Below, piece by piece: positions 11,801 to 23,467 of a stretch of 64,000 bases of DNA (position 1 is the stretch's first letter; every line of letters starts with the position of its first letter). The position numbers were made by a program, and so were the translations under genes. The notes under the pieces are model-generated. The model had not been told where the DNA came from. It saw only the letters and a program-made list of their open reading frames with translations, and made no database searches. The DNA comes from Acanthaster planci. Taxonomy: Eukaryota > Echinodermata > Asteroidea > Valvatida > Acanthasteridae. The stretch lies in the NCBI RefSeq assembly GCF_001949145.1, contig NW_019091390.1:878237-942236 (forward strand), written 5' to 3'.

Positions 11801-14800
11801 TTAAAAGAGAGAGACAGCGTAATTTTATCTATAGGCACAGCTAACACAATGTTTTTTTGGGGGGGAAGGGTTGCTCATTTGTTTCTTGAAAATTTGGGTG
11901 GGTTCGATGCTGTATAGGATATTCCAAGAAGATTTGAATGGTTTTTTTTCAAATTAGACTGGGAATGAAACTCTATGTGCCTGAATTTTTGGAAGGTATA
12001 AAAGCAAGGAAATAAATTTTGATTATTTTTAGAAAATTTTGACCATTTTTCAAACCATCCTGTAAATTCTGTGACAAATTTCCATTACATAAAAGAGGGA
12101 GATGTTGGAGGAAGGGACTACATGTAGGTTTTGTTCTGTGTTAGGGGTGTGTAAGTGAAATAATCGAAGGTGTGTGTACATAGCGTGTTGATTGAACATT
12201 CATTACGCACGTTGGTGTGGTGAAAGATGTTTGTCTATCAAAAGCCTATATCTTGGTGCTCGTGTTGTGAATGAGTTTTGGTGGTGAATTGCAATGGAGT
12301 TATTTCTGCTTCATTCACAAAACTCTTACCAGATTCTAAAAACATCCAAATAATGGGGACAAAATCTTATCTTATTCAAAGTTATACAGCATGAATGAAT
12401 ACATACTATATAAAGTTTGTCAATAAAAAACAAACAAAAAGCAAACCGATCACAGCAAACCAAACTTAACCATTGTTTTGTCAGTGTTTAACTAGGGATT
12501 AGTTTAAAGCAATGTTAATGCCATGCTGAAAAAAAGTTCAACTTGCTGGCACTGCTAGTATGGGGAGACTTTGCAGAATGAAGAACCTGAAAAAAGCAGA
12601 AAATGTAAATATAACAGAAATATAAGTCAACGCTCAGCGAGCAAGATGGATGACTTGAGCGACTAGTACTAAATGATGCATGGCGCTCGATGGAAGGTTC
12701 ATATTTCCAACAGGAAGGTTTTCTTGGTTTTCCTGTTTTCCCCGTCTCTTGACTGACTCAGGAATTTCCCTAATCTGCCCTGATGTTGGATTTTGTTTTC
12801 TTTTTGATTTTGAGATGAAAGTGATATATATTTATGCTTGTCTCCTTTGGACTGAGTTTGTCACTCAGGGATATCTGTGCTACTGTGCATACTTTTGGCA
12901 GATTCTGACCAGATGGGCAAATGTGTTTACAAGTTGACAGTGCATCACTCGGTAAACAGACAACATTGGAAAGGTAAACAAGAATATAATATATTATATT
13001 CTGGGGGGGGCACAGGAACAGTTATTAGGGGAGGGGGTGTGTCCCTCATGGACAATATCGTCTATGTCATTGTATCTGGAAGCAGAGACGTCTACTAGTC
13101 TACCCTACGTCATCTCCCTACCTCCTACAGGGATGGCATTACCCACATCTGTTGTGGATGAGGTATAGCCAGGCGATGTGGCAGTGGATGAAGCTACTTC
13201 ACTTGTATGGCTACCAGGCCATGATGAGGCCATGCTGGCACTAATTGGTGGATGAGTGGCTGTGGCTAGTCAGCATGTAATGAATATTCAAGCTTGTTAA
13301 TATGCGACTGCCTTTTGGCAAGCAATTCAATGATGCTTAAAAAAATGGTGGTTTCCCAAATGCAGCGCACATTAAAAGTCAGTTTTTTTTAATGACATGA
13401 CAGCAAATCAAACATAGATACAGTTGACTCGCAACACAAAGAACATTCATAAAAAGGGCAAATTCTGAGGGTTCTAACTTCTTGAATTCATTTGGTTTTT
13501 CTTCATTTGTCCAGTCCTTTTCATAGAAGAAGGATCAAATAATAAGAAGATAATTTGGCAGGTCCATGCAAAGCTGTAAAGAGAATTGACTGTTCTAATA
13601 ATGGCCAGCATTTCAAAAGCTCTTCAACGAAAAATCGTGTAAACTAAAAAAAATGATCAGACATGCCTGGTGATGAATGTAAGCAATACTCTTGTAAGCG
13701 ATGTACAGGTACAATAGGTGGAATACATGTGAGTTGGAGACAGTGGGACGCATGCAGCAACATGAATTCTATGGCAAGGATGTAATCTCAAGCTTAAACT
13801 GTAGTAGCCATGAACTTAGTATTATGCTCAACAATGAAACTTGTTATACGGGTGTACCTGCGAGGCAGTTAAAAGATTTGATACTCTTTCCACAAATAAC
13901 CTCTATCAATTGCATCACTAACAGATGGTGCCAAATGAGCCCTTCTGAACAGATATTACCAGGAAAGTCTCTGTTCATCTGTGCAGTGCTATACGAGCAT
14001 AGGAGTCCTGATACAATGTCAAATGTAAGAGGTGGTTTGTAAAAACCACAGCTAGGTAGTTACGCAGCAAGTTTTGGATTACAAACTGTGTAAACACCCG
14101 TTAACCTTTGGTTTCCAACTGTGTTACTCGAGTGGCTTTTCTTTGGATGTGGGCATATCATATGTACATATCACTATTCATTTACTGAATAAAGAGAACC
14201 TTGGAATCAAACAAGTAGAGTAACCGGAATCTTTTTTACCTGCTTTCATAAATTTCGCAAATTCAAATTCTAAGCTTAATCTTCAACTCAATGGAAATTT
14301 ATTGTCACGGATTCATACATGTATTCCAACCTTCAATGAGATGCAGTTAAATGTTATTCTCTGTCAGTGTTAAATAAATGTGTACAGTTTTGTATATTTT
14401 GTGGGAACTCCAAATGAACCAATGCCGCAAAAGATGTTGAAATTCACAGAATGACGCTAACTCAGCCCGGCACTTAGGCATTTTGACTTTAATAAAACAT
14501 TAACCAGGATACCAGTTCATTACCGGCTCTATGTGTGCAAGCACAGACGCTGTACTGATGACAAGTACAAACTTTGGCACTGATACTTTGCAACATTGCC
14601 TGAGCTCCACATTTGCGCAAACGGTATAAAACTCCATTTTCCTTCAGACTGCAAGAAAGGCAACTGCAGTTTCTGAAATGTGTACCATCATTCCCATAGA
14701 ACGCGTTTCAGATTTAATTTTCAGTGTTTGAAGTCATGGCATATCCTGAGATGCACCTATATGTACATGTACATACATTGCACATGGAACACTGAACGGG

Positions 14801-17800
14801 TTTACACAATAAGCAAAGGAAATGTAAATGTATGACAAGAAGCAAATAATATTGGCAAAGCTGGACTAGGGCAGGATGTTCTTTACTGGCAAAGTACCAG
14901 AGTCATGAGAGTGGTGAGGAAGTAAACGAGCAGAGGAAACTGTGTAAAGGAGTAACGGCAAGTGATGAGGAAATGTATCGTTCACAAGACAAAACTCAAT
15001 TGCTTTGCAGGATATGGGCAATGGATCCAACCACAGGCAACAGACACCAAGGGAGAAAAACACTTTTTTTCTCATTCATGTGCTTTCTGCCGCATATGGC
15101 TTCCGCTTAAACTAAACATTCCAAGCACTCAAAATCAACCATTCCATTTTACAGCAGACCAGAGTTTCTGAGTTAGTTTTGAATGCAGGAAAAGGATCAA
15201 ACTGAGAGAGGGTGGGTTAATTGAATGCGAGGGGTACATAGCAGGCACATTATCAGATGACAGAAGGCACCTGCCCTGCCACTTACATCTCACTGGAGAA
15301 GGTGTGGTAATGGGCGGGTCAAGGGTGTGGTCAGAATACCACCTACAGTGGTAACCATGGGTGGGGCAGGACGAGAGGTTGTAAAATCGTCAGAACGGCT
15401 GCTCACAAAATTCGAGACTGCTTCAGTGTGTGGATCTGGAGTCGAGGCTGGTATCAAAACAACAGCTATTTGAAATTACTGGGCACTTTTTGATTTGATT
15501 GACAGATGCAAGCAACAGTTCAGTAAAGTGGTGAGAGAAGGCAGAAAAATTACTGCATGTGCTTTCATAATGAAGTATGAGCATTTGGGTGTTTAACCCC
15601 TTCTCGACGGGAATTTCTTTCTGAAAGCCGACTCCAAGAATTCCAGCCTCGCTTTGCCATGAAGGCCACCTGCCAAACCACAAATTCTCGGGTTGGGGCC
15701 CAGCGTGCTCTGCACGCTTTGAATTACGCCATGGAAAGGTTGATTGTTCAGTGTCATGCGCTCTACTCACGCTTCCACATTCCCGTTGCCTCTTTTCAAA
15801 GTGGGGACTATTGTGAAGCTGGTAATTATGATGCAAATTCGGTCTTTTCATTTCTGGGCTACACACAAAGACCAATTACCATATACACAAGAGCCAGGGT
15901 CTGCCTTCTTTCACCGTGTTCGCTCGAGCATGGGCCGAGAATAATAGCTGAAAAGCGGGCTGAGGATTTCAATTTTTACGGCGTGTTTTAACGCGTCCCA
16001 GCGTGAAGGGGTTAATGAACCGCATGTATGCCAACTAAAATGTTTATGTCCATTTATGTCAACTTTTTTTTTTTTCCCAATTTTTACCCTTAATTTTTAC
16101 AAATGTCTTCTAACATTTGGAATGTCGGCAAAGATCTTACTGTGAATAGTCACGACAGACTGAGACTCCATCTCACTTGTCAGGGGTGAGCCCTGTGGAC
16201 TGCCCTGGCCCGTGCTGTACATGTAGGTTATGGTCCCTGTAATAGTGCTGAAAACGCCTGCGTACACGGGACAGTTAGTATGCTTAGAGCATTTTCAAAA
16301 TGAGTGGATTCGGCTCAGAATTTGGTTTTGCAAGTTCCAGTCAGAGCTTGAACATGTGGTTTCAAAATGCTGCTTCAAAATGGCTGGAACCAGCAAAACC
16401 AAAGACTAAGCCAAATCCTCTCATGAATTTGAAAATGCTACACATTGTATGTTACGATGTGAGACAATTGTGCAGTTAATTTAATTTCAACATGCTCTTC
16501 CTTTTTTGGTTTCGAGTCATTTCCTGTCAAGTTAAGGCCGAACATTGTTATATGCTGATACAAATCCAGATGTTGCAATTAAAGATAGATAGAAAAAGAT
16601 ACACATCGATGTGTTACCATCATGCAAGCCAGCTTCAGAAAGAATAGAAAAGGAACCCCAACATACAGGACATGGCATGTATAATCTAAAAACACTTTCT
16701 AAGTGAATGCAGTCACACAATTTGAAATACGCATTTTCAAAAGGCACTTTCACACAATGGTATCTTATACAAGAGGCTTGGGCAAAGCTTGAAGTAGATA
16801 AAACTATTTATTCAGTTTATGAAAACAAAATAAGACTCCGTATTAAATCACAAGGAAACTGTGAATTTTTTTGTTTCCAACTTAATACTGTTCAATACGG
16901 GCAGTGCAAAAATTGCTAGAATCTGAGCATTTGAGTCAGTACTTTTGTCACTGATGTCGTTGGAAACATGAACTCTGACCCTCTCATCTTTGACAGCATA
17001 AAAATTCTGAATTTTGTCAGTACCTGTGTCGGGTGAAGATGTTTCAGCTGCTGTTGTCTCTACAAAAGTTGAAGTAGGCTGCTCAGTGGTTGTTACTGCA
17101 TTTTAAGTAATGAAATGTATGTTTTTGTTTTGGCATAATAACAGACATCAAGGGCATTGCATACACAGTTAACAACAAGCATAAGATTTACATGTAGAAC
17201 TTAGAAATGACCACAATCTCCTGCGGCACAATCATGTACAAACTCTACAGCATTTGAGGATGTAGAAAAAGAAAAAGTAAGAAAATCTTGACAAAAATAA
17301 TAACTTTCCTCGTTAACATGAAGAGTCCTACCTACTGGAACCAGATACATGCCTTTTTTCCTGCACGGTCGGGCATAGGCTGCCTAATGCATAGTTCATG
17401 ACATTTCAATCCTACCAGTATCTTTTCTTTCTCTTCGATCTCCTCATAGCAATCGGAGAAGTACCAATTTACAGCACTGTCAACCATATCTGCTTATACT
17501 GTGTTTATAAATTCAGGACACACTGAAGTAAAACCTCATTAACGGCAGGTAATGCTTGCTGTGACATTTCAGTTACCATGGCTACAAGAACATATGTACA
17601 TGTATGTCTTCTACACCACCTAGTCCAGCTGCGTTCATTCCTTGCAATCCATGCACTTGAGATATTAAGATGAAAAAATGATGCACATTAAAAGCATTGG
17701 TAATTTATCATGATGCAAACCACTCATGTATTCAACTGCTCGTGTCATCATTTATCACTATCCAAACATTGAACAGGGATAAATTATGCAAACTGGAAGG

Positions 17801-20800
17801 AGATCATACGAGGTCATCATTTATTTTTGGAACTACTCTGAACTACTGCTGAGCACGCGTTACCAGGGTAAAGGTTCAAAATGCCCCTTGTTGATCTGGA
17901 AAACAAATCCATAAGCTGCCCAAATGAGATTCTTGGAATATTAATATGAAAACCGTTTTTACTACAATTAAGGTATGTTGCTGCACCTTAATTACTGGTA
18001 CACCTGTACTGTAAACCGATGAACAAACTCACTTTACATTCACATAACTTTTAGAAACCATGACTTCCATTTCAAGTAGAAAGAAGAACTTTTATTTCTT
18101 AATAAGAACCAAGAGTAAGTAAAGATCCAATCAAACTGATCTTTTGGAGTCTTTCCATTCTAAGCATGATGTTTACGATCTGATCATTTTTCTTGAGGAA
18201 AAATGCATGAACACAAAAGGTTTTTTCTAGCCTTTTCCCTTTGACGTTAGCCAAATCATAGGATTTTTTCACCCAATACAGATCCGATATATTGTACATG
18301 TATATGTAGAATATGGATTGGTTACTCAATGGTTTCAGTAGGGTGAACTATGATTACAAATTTATTACACAAAATATACTTCCGAATCTTCAGTGGAGCT
18401 TTCGCATGTTACATTGTATGGCAATGTCAGCAGAAGCTACGTGTATAAACAATGTACGTTGCCATCATCGCTATGACAACCACATGCATGCGACAATGCA
18501 GTGAAGATGTCAACAACTTGGAAAGTGCACGAACAGAGGTGGGCATTCAGTACAGATGAAACCATCATGCAACTCACATAAACAAATGACTCGTACATAG
18601 ATGTAAGCACTGGTACATGCATGTACATGTACATGTACATGTGCATATTTGTATTCAATACGTACAGTGTAGTCCCAATATAGAGTGCTTCCTGGACACT
18701 GGGATTGGGAACAACATGGGGGGTGTATTTCCGGGAGGCCTAAACATTTTAAAATTTTTACATAACACTTTTATGGTCTTTTTTAGAGGTAAGGCTATGG
18801 GGGCTTTTTACATGCTCTTGGAGGTAGAGAAAGTGAAATAGACTCCCAACATGTTTCTCTTATTAATTTCCAAGAGGGGAAGGCATGGCTGCCATTTTTC
18901 CAGTGTATGTTGTAACAATGTCTCCACTTTTTATTTTCCAAAAATTGTTACCTAAAATATTCTTAAAGTTTGAAAATCAAAAAGGCATTTTTTGGAAATT
19001 ACAACAAACCTGAATGGGTGCCCCTCAATTTGGGGAATTAATTCATTAACTCAATCTAAGTACGCACGAAAGCCCGTAAAAATTTCGACCCTGACAACTT
19101 CAGGTTAATATTTCTTATATCCGGTCACACTCAACTTCGTGTTTTCAAAAATTTGGGAACAAAAATTGAAAAGGGTCCACTATGCTCCTCAAAATGAATA
19201 ATTGGAAAATAATATTGAAACAAGTTGAGTTTGTCAAGTACATGCTGCAGCACACTTCATACAATTATGCAATCTGTATACAGATACCATTATATGCAAA
19301 CTTATACAAAAAAATTACAATATGTAAATGTCACTCTCTAGAATAGGTTTGAAGTTTTTGCTTATAAATGCAAAAGTGTGTCTAGCCAAGCAGTCATCTA
19401 CATGTATCAACAATGAACACTGCACATGCAACACTGGGTGGGGTCAAGAATTTGTGAAGAACACGCCATGCAATCAAACCAAACGAAATCTGTGTTGTCC
19501 AAACCAGGTGCAAGTTAGTGAAGGCCAACATAAACTTTGGAGACGCTTTAAGGAATTCCCCAAATTTGTGCAATTTTGATGTTTAATCCCATTAACCCAA
19601 CTGACAACCAATCAAAATATTATATACATGTGTAGATGTAATTTAACAGCAACGTTTTTGACAACAAAATCCCATGAATTGGTGCTTCCTCTGAGTATTA
19701 AGTAATGATTTGTAATTTAAATGAAAAAAGGTAGTTACTATTCAACATCTTCATTAATATTAACTGTTTTGAAAATCAAGTTTTTGAAAACAAAATTTAT
19801 GTTGGCACACAGAGCTTTACCGAAACAGGAAAACAACCCAAGAAAGACAACCAACACACCGAAAAACACACACACACATAAAACATGAAAAAAAAAATCT
19901 GCTGAAATCCTCCAAAATGAAAAAAAAAAAATGAAAAGAAGAGACATACCTTCTGGCAAGCAGGGCGACAATGTTTCAGTAAGATTTGTGTTGTTGATGC
20001 ACTTCCTTAAATCTGTAAAGGAGAGATATACCATGCCATCAAAGCAAAGCCAGTTTTTAAGTCAATATCTTAGGCGTGTAGTTGTCTTGAAATTAAAGTT
20101 TGCATTATTACTCGGTGCCCATATTTAAAGCAGTTTGAAACTGATGAGACCACCCTGTATAAAAAGACAGCAAATTTATAAAAGGTGTGTGGTTTTGCTT
20201 CCACAGGATCATGTATCTCAAAAGAACAGCATATATATGAATTGTCTATGGAGGCTATGCGCGGTAGCCATCTTGCAGGGTAGTTCTTTTATTCTACCGT
20301 ACCTGTATATCCTGTGAAACAAAAGCACTGGCCTATGAGATGGCAGCCATGGAAACCTACAATGTGTACCGTATATTCTAAACAAATGTACACTTTGTTC
20401 TCAATTTTCCTAGAAAGGTCAATTACTAGAAACAAATTGCATTACCTGCAGTTCTAAAAGTCTTATTTCTCACTTAATATTTTGGCTCACTGCATTTCAT
20501 ATCACACCCTCGAAAAACGAAAAACAAGTTACTCACCAATGATATCAGAAAAATACATCACCACCTTGTCTGAGCAGTATTCATTATTCAATCAAGACCA
20601 AAGTACATAAACCAAATGGAATTGTACACAATTCAGGCATTATTTCACCATCCTTTTAGTGATTAAAGCTTCTCATGTTGGTAGATTTTTAGAACAAGAG
20701 TATACATGACCACAAGGTGAAGAAAACAAGCAAAATGCTTTTACCTGGGAAAGGAGGTAGCTTTGGCGGGTCACAATTGTCAACAGTACAGTTTCTGCTC

Positions 20801-20898
20801 CCATCAGAGTTCTTCAAACAGAACTGAGCGCTCACATGGTAGACGCCAAGGACGCAAATGTACGTCAGTGCATTCGGGATGGACCACACAGATGCCAT
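2684..20898 (-). CDS. Gene A: mucin-like single-pass membrane protein (12-exon model)
   Basis: My model joins twelve exons (listed separately) into a 378-residue protein. Order: signal peptide (hydrophobic residues ~10-24, cleavage likely after VSA), a short Cys-containing extracellular segment (C27, C37, C42, then two Cys in exon 2) with N-glycosylation sequons, a Ser/Thr/Pro-rich stalk from six exons, one TM helix (exon 9), and a cytoplasmic tail ending in a six-Lys run and acidic C-terminus. All junctions from exon 1 to exon 9 are phase 1, so stalk exons can be added or lost without a frameshift. Exon phases (1...1, 2, 1, 1) and local sequence match gene B on the opposite strand, which supports both models. 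The family is not recognised. A role as a cell-surface mucin-like receptor or adhesion protein is inference. Extra stalk exons may have been missed in the long introns. Confidence 0.75.
3981..4049 (-). CDS. Gene A exon 11 (tail)
   Basis: 69 bases, phase 1-1, with acceptor ...CCAGTTAG and donor ATAG|GTGAGA. It encodes SGAQVILTPHAADPI. Gene B exon 14 encodes SGRIVWTPHGANAG at the same place, so TPH-x-A is shared. Confidence 0.7.
4320..4440 (-). mobile_element. tRNA-like SINE fragment
   Basis: On the minus strand, TAGAGCACCAGC (box A-like) is followed about 25 bases later by GGTTCACATCCC (box B-like). This is the usual head of a tRNA-derived SINE. The tail and target-site duplications were not identified. 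It lies in a gene A intron. Confidence 0.3.
5058..5286. mobile_element. Fold-back MITE with GCTTAAGCA arms
   Basis: The left arm (AATTTCAGAGAGCTGCTTAA, continuing through GCACAAAATTTGC) pairs with the right arm, whose reverse complement starts AATTTTATGGAGCTGCTTAA. Arms are about 45 bases, the element about 230 bases. No coding capacity. It lies in a gene A intron. Confidence 0.6.
6824..6878. repeat. Poly-C tract with an assembly gap
   Basis: A long C homopolymer is interrupted at 6851 by one N, and GCCCTGTTCCCC occurs on both sides. This looks like the same sequence read twice across a gap, so true length is unknown. Proline-rich frames through it are not genes. Confidence 0.8.
7060..7106 (-). 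CDS. Gene A exon 10 (juxtamembrane tail)
   Basis: 47 bases, phase 2 in and phase 1 out, with acceptor TTTCTCAG and donor AAAG|GTAAGC. It encodes KVHCESEANDSSTDK. Gene B exon 11 (NVHPQCDDESPRPDT) has the same phases and a similar acidic, serine-rich character. Confidence 0.7.
8394..8499 (-). CDS. Gene A exon 9 (transmembrane helix)
   Basis: 106 bases, phase 1 in and phase 2 out, with acceptor TTTTGTCAG and donor CTTG|GTAAGT. It encodes one strongly hydrophobic helix (VWLIVLIVFASLLGGLVILF and following VVYYVV) and then a basic stop-transfer KKK. The phase pair matches the TM exon of gene B (35029-35143). Confidence 0.85.
8735..8965 (+). repeat. Interspersed repeat family R, copy 1
   Basis: Shares an ordered set of blocks with copies at 34371 (minus), 37360 (plus) and 49800 (minus): GGGTGTGTTTTT, CACGCTGAGTACGC, ATTTATTC, CATGCAAGA, then TTTCGCCA and GGGTGCAC. 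No coding capacity. Confidence 0.6.
10971..10997 (-). CDS. Gene A exon 8 (micro-exon, stalk)
   Basis: 27 bases, phase 1-1, between acceptor GTCACTACAG and donor ACTG|GTGAGG. It encodes VTPTIIVPT. It is short, so support rests on the splice sites, phase and composition. Confidence 0.5.
11068..11160. mobile_element. Partial copy of the 36.6 kb MITE family
   Basis: Shares TTTCCAGAGCTACAGCTAGG, then CATATTTCCAATGGAG and GAAGACCTA with the element at 36634-36755. Lies between gene A exons 7 and 8. Confidence 0.5.
11629..11667 (-). CDS. Gene A exon 7 (stalk)
   Basis: 39 bases, phase 1-1, with acceptor TTTCCTTGCAG and donor GCAG|GTCAGT. It encodes NVTTPTTATPGA, a Thr/Pro mucin-type segment with one N-glycosylation sequon. 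Confidence 0.65.
13122..13265 (-). CDS. Gene A exon 6 (stalk)
   Basis: 144 bases, phase 1-1, with acceptor CATGCTGACTAG and donor GGAG|GTAGGG. The 48 residues are rich in Ser, Thr and Pro (for example SSTATSPGYTSSTTD). Confidence 0.7.
15343..15447 (-). CDS. Gene A exon 5 (stalk)
   Basis: 105 bases, phase 1-1, with acceptor TTTGATACCAG. It encodes STPDPHTEAVSNF and later TTSRPAPPMVTTV. The donor GTAG|GTGGTA is weak. A stronger-looking GTAAGT lies about 57 bases downstream, but the reading frame hits a stop just before it. Confidence 0.6.
15597..16011. mobile_element. TTAA-flanked piggyBac-type MITE, copy 1
   Basis: 415 bases flanked by TTAA (15593-15596 and 16012-16015). The left end reads CCCCTTCTCGACGGGA; the reverse complement of the right end reads CCCCTTCACGCTGGGA. 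TTAA duplication with C-rich ends is typical of piggyBac elements. The internal open frame at 15659-15991 has no recognisable domain. Confidence 0.65.
16141..16236 (-). CDS. Gene A exon 4 (stalk)
   Basis: 96 bases, phase 1-1, with acceptor CACTATTACAG and donor CACA|GTAAGA. It encodes TYMYSTGQGSPQGSPLTSE, then EMESQSVVTIH-type sequence. Ser/Gly rich rather than Thr rich. Confidence 0.6.
17024..17095 (-). CDS. Gene A exon 3 (stalk)
   Basis: 72 bases, phase 1-1, with acceptor AAAATGCAG and donor ACAG|GTACTG. It encodes TTTEQPTSTFVETTAAE and then TSSPDT, a typical mucin-like segment. Confidence 0.75.
18613..18644. repeat. (ACATGT)n simple repeat
   Basis: Alternating GTACATG hexamers. Similar short runs occur elsewhere in the window (for example 14763, 21568, 61452). 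Confidence 0.7.
19950..20012 (-). CDS. Gene A exon 2 (Cys-containing N-terminal segment)
   Basis: 63 bases, phase 1-1, with acceptor CTCCTTTACAG and donor GAAG|GTATGT. It encodes LRKCINNTNLTETLSPCLPE, with two Cys and two sequons. Gene B exon 2 sits at the same position with the same phase and is also Cys-containing. Confidence 0.7.
20745..20898 (-). CDS. Gene A exon 1 (signal peptide)
   Basis: Starts at the ATG giving MASVWSIPNALTYICVLGVY, a clear signal peptide with likely cleavage after HVSA, then FCLKNSDGSRNCTVDNC and PPKLPPFP. Donor CCCAG|GTAAAA, phase 1. The end PKLPPFP-D lines up with PSLPDFL-D of gene B exon 1. A downstream Met is less suitable because it would cut into the hydrophobic core. 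Confidence 0.8.
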
Positions 20899-23437
20899 GC
20901 TGTCCAGATACCAGCAGCTTTACGGCACAACAACCCAAGTTCCAGTTCACGTTTTGTTCGCGCAGCTGCTTCTGCTGATCATGATAATATGGCTGCAGTG
21001 CTCATATCCACAAATTAAGCGGACTCAGTCATCGGTTCATCCACTGCTTTTCAGTTGACACAACTAAACGATAAACCTACAAGGAAGTCTGGTGCTGAAT
21101 TGATTACCAGGTCTCTGTCACGGTTTAGTTGATAATCCTTCGCTCCGGCTGTAAACAAAAATATATTCAAAAATAAACATAAATAATCAGACATAACGAT
21201 TACAGTCTATGAAGAAACATAACTGCAGAAAAATCTTTCTTTTCCAACTGACCATCAGTCAAAGACAGTTTGCCTCTGATTCAGGGAACAGTAAAATAAA
21301 GCACGCTCCAGTATAACAGTTTGAGAAACTCCTGCTTTAATGCCCAGGACGTAGCCTATTCCGTTTTTCAGATGTAGGCCATTCACTTTCATGAGCATTA
21401 GGGCTGGAGTTCCTCACTCGAGCTACGTAAGTATACACAAGAGCAAGGAACATTTCAAGGAACTGAGTGGAGATAACAATTCAATCCCAGCCCTGCAGTC
21501 GTGACGGTACAGGGATATGTTAAGCAGCTGGGCGCGCCTACGCCATGATGTACACATAATGTACACTGTACATGTACGTCTATGCTGCAACCATATACAC
21601 CGTACGAATTGCCAACTGAACTGGGGCCAAAATTGTGCCTAAAAATTACAACACGGCCTCAAGCATCATTGGTACAGAAGAAAAGATGTCCATCCCTCCT
21701 TGTTCTCACTTTCATGGTGAGTTCATTTCTACTCTGGACTGTGGTACTTACGTTAATAAAGCTAATAAAGTCGTCTGCTCAGAAGGGATAAACATTCATC
21801 GCTGAAATGTCCAAGTAGGCTACACAGTTCAGACTTTGGTCCAACTGCGGCCGACCGGACAAGCACTCCGCGGCACAAGCTGTTGTACTTGCGTTCCCAC
21901 CAAATTCAAAGAGCACCGAAATGCAAATATTCAAACTACAATGACACTGAGAAATTCGAGGAAGGCTGGCAGCGGCAACTATTAATTCTCGATACGCAAA
22001 GATACAACTGGGAATCATTGAATAGCCATTCAATAAAAAAATACAGCGAAATTAACCCGTGCAAGGGAGAGAAGCGCGAGCGATGCAGACTGAATGTAAC
22101 GCCCGTGTATTGACCGATTGGGCGTGTGATCGATATGAGGTACAGGTGCAGACGGCTAGCCGCACGTACGTTCGCCTTGGACTGAAAATCGGGGAAGTCC
22201 CCGCTAAAGCCCATCGAGCATCGTTGCCATGGCACGGAGCAAGACATTTGCAGTTAAAGGGGGCGTGGACCACTGACTGAGGAAAATAAAATGAGGGGAA
22301 AAATACCTTCAAAAATGAAAGGGAGAAAAAATTGTCGGTTTTGTACCTTATCAGTTTCATGCGTTTTTATTCTGTTCTCAACTGCTAGAGGGAATCTGTA
22401 CTTGTTTCCTACCGAACAAGTTTTGGTCGGGGGAGAATTATTTTCTTGCACATGGAATTTACTCCATGTTTTCGTGTCTGCATGGATATAATATTCTCAC
22501 ATTCCCTTATCCCCATACACAGTGCTGTGCGATTAGGTAGGACGATAAAGGCAAATAAAAGAAAAATAATAATTTAAAGGATCTCCACCTGAATGACGTT
22601 GGACCAATGACTATCTTCGTTTCTCGGCTACTTGCAGAATAAATAAGTTTAATGACGTTACAAAATAAATGGTCAAGTACAGAGTGGCGGCGGGGAAAAT
22701 CGGACGCCGAGTTCGCCTTGAGAATGGTTTCTTAAAGAAAGAAAGAGAAATATAACTTGAAGCTTGGAGACCGAGACTTTTCCTCTTTATCCAAGCCTGG
22801 AGTTTAGTTTTCTTTCCGAACTTGGAACAAGGTTTTGTCCAAATTAACCCAACCTCAATCTATATTCCAGCTCATTGCAGTTACTTCCGCAAATACAAGT
22901 CACTAATGCTCAAAGTGGTCGTCGCTTTTTCATAGTTCGACCACTAGGGTTCGACCCTATTCATGGTTCGACTCGTATCAATTGTATGCATTCATCAATA
23001 GCGCCCTCCTTGTATGGTCTGCAAAGATGCATCCACCGCGTACCGCCAAGCAGAAGCGTACTGAAACAAGACTACTGCATAAAAGTCAATTCAGTTTAAA
23101 AACAAACAACTTTCCTGAGGAGTTTCCCAAAGGCCAGCTTTGTGCTTGATAACAGCTGGATCAAATCAGGAAACGACAGCAATGGCTCGTAATTACCTTG
23201 CTCTCAAGTTACAATTTTTGCATTAATTTTGCATTTCTTTGGCAAATTCAGACTTGTTTAAAGACTATACATTGCGCACTGCAAATTGTGTAGCTCCCAA
23301 TATCCTCCATGGAAATGCCAATTTCTAACAGACTCAATTTACGAGGTGCAGACTAAATTGTTGGTGATGTAACATGCGGTCCTCTTGTTGCCATACCACT
23401 GTCTGTACTGTGAAAAAGAACCACATTTCAGAGTAAA
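20899..23437. other. Intergenic region between gene A and PET100
   Basis: Must hold the 5' flank of gene A (minus) and PET100 (plus). No coding exon is supported. Short frames here lack splice context and homology. Confidence 0.5.
22592..22661 (+). promoter_or_regulatory. CCAAT plus two TGACGTT (CRE-like) sites
   Basis: TGACGTTGGACCAATGA is followed about 60 bases later by TGACGTTAC. CRE-like and CCAAT motifs are common in housekeeping promoters. The cluster is about 800 bases from the PET100 start and upstream of gene A, so its target is unclear. Confidence 0.2.
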
Positions 23438-23467
23438 ATGGGTGGATGGAAATTGGAGACCGCCCGA
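23438..23467 (+). CDS. PET100: PET100 exon 1
   Basis: Ten codons from ATG (MGGWKLETAR), donor CCGA|GTAAGT, phase 0. Too short to be found as a reading frame on its own; identified from the downstream exons. Confidence 0.85.

Noticed and set aside
15659-15991. 110-codon open frame
   Set aside because: It lies inside the TTAA-flanked MITE and shows no transposase motif.
21936-22360. Overlapping ~100-codon frames upstream of PET100
   Set aside because: They overlap on both strands, have no splice context and no recognisable domain.
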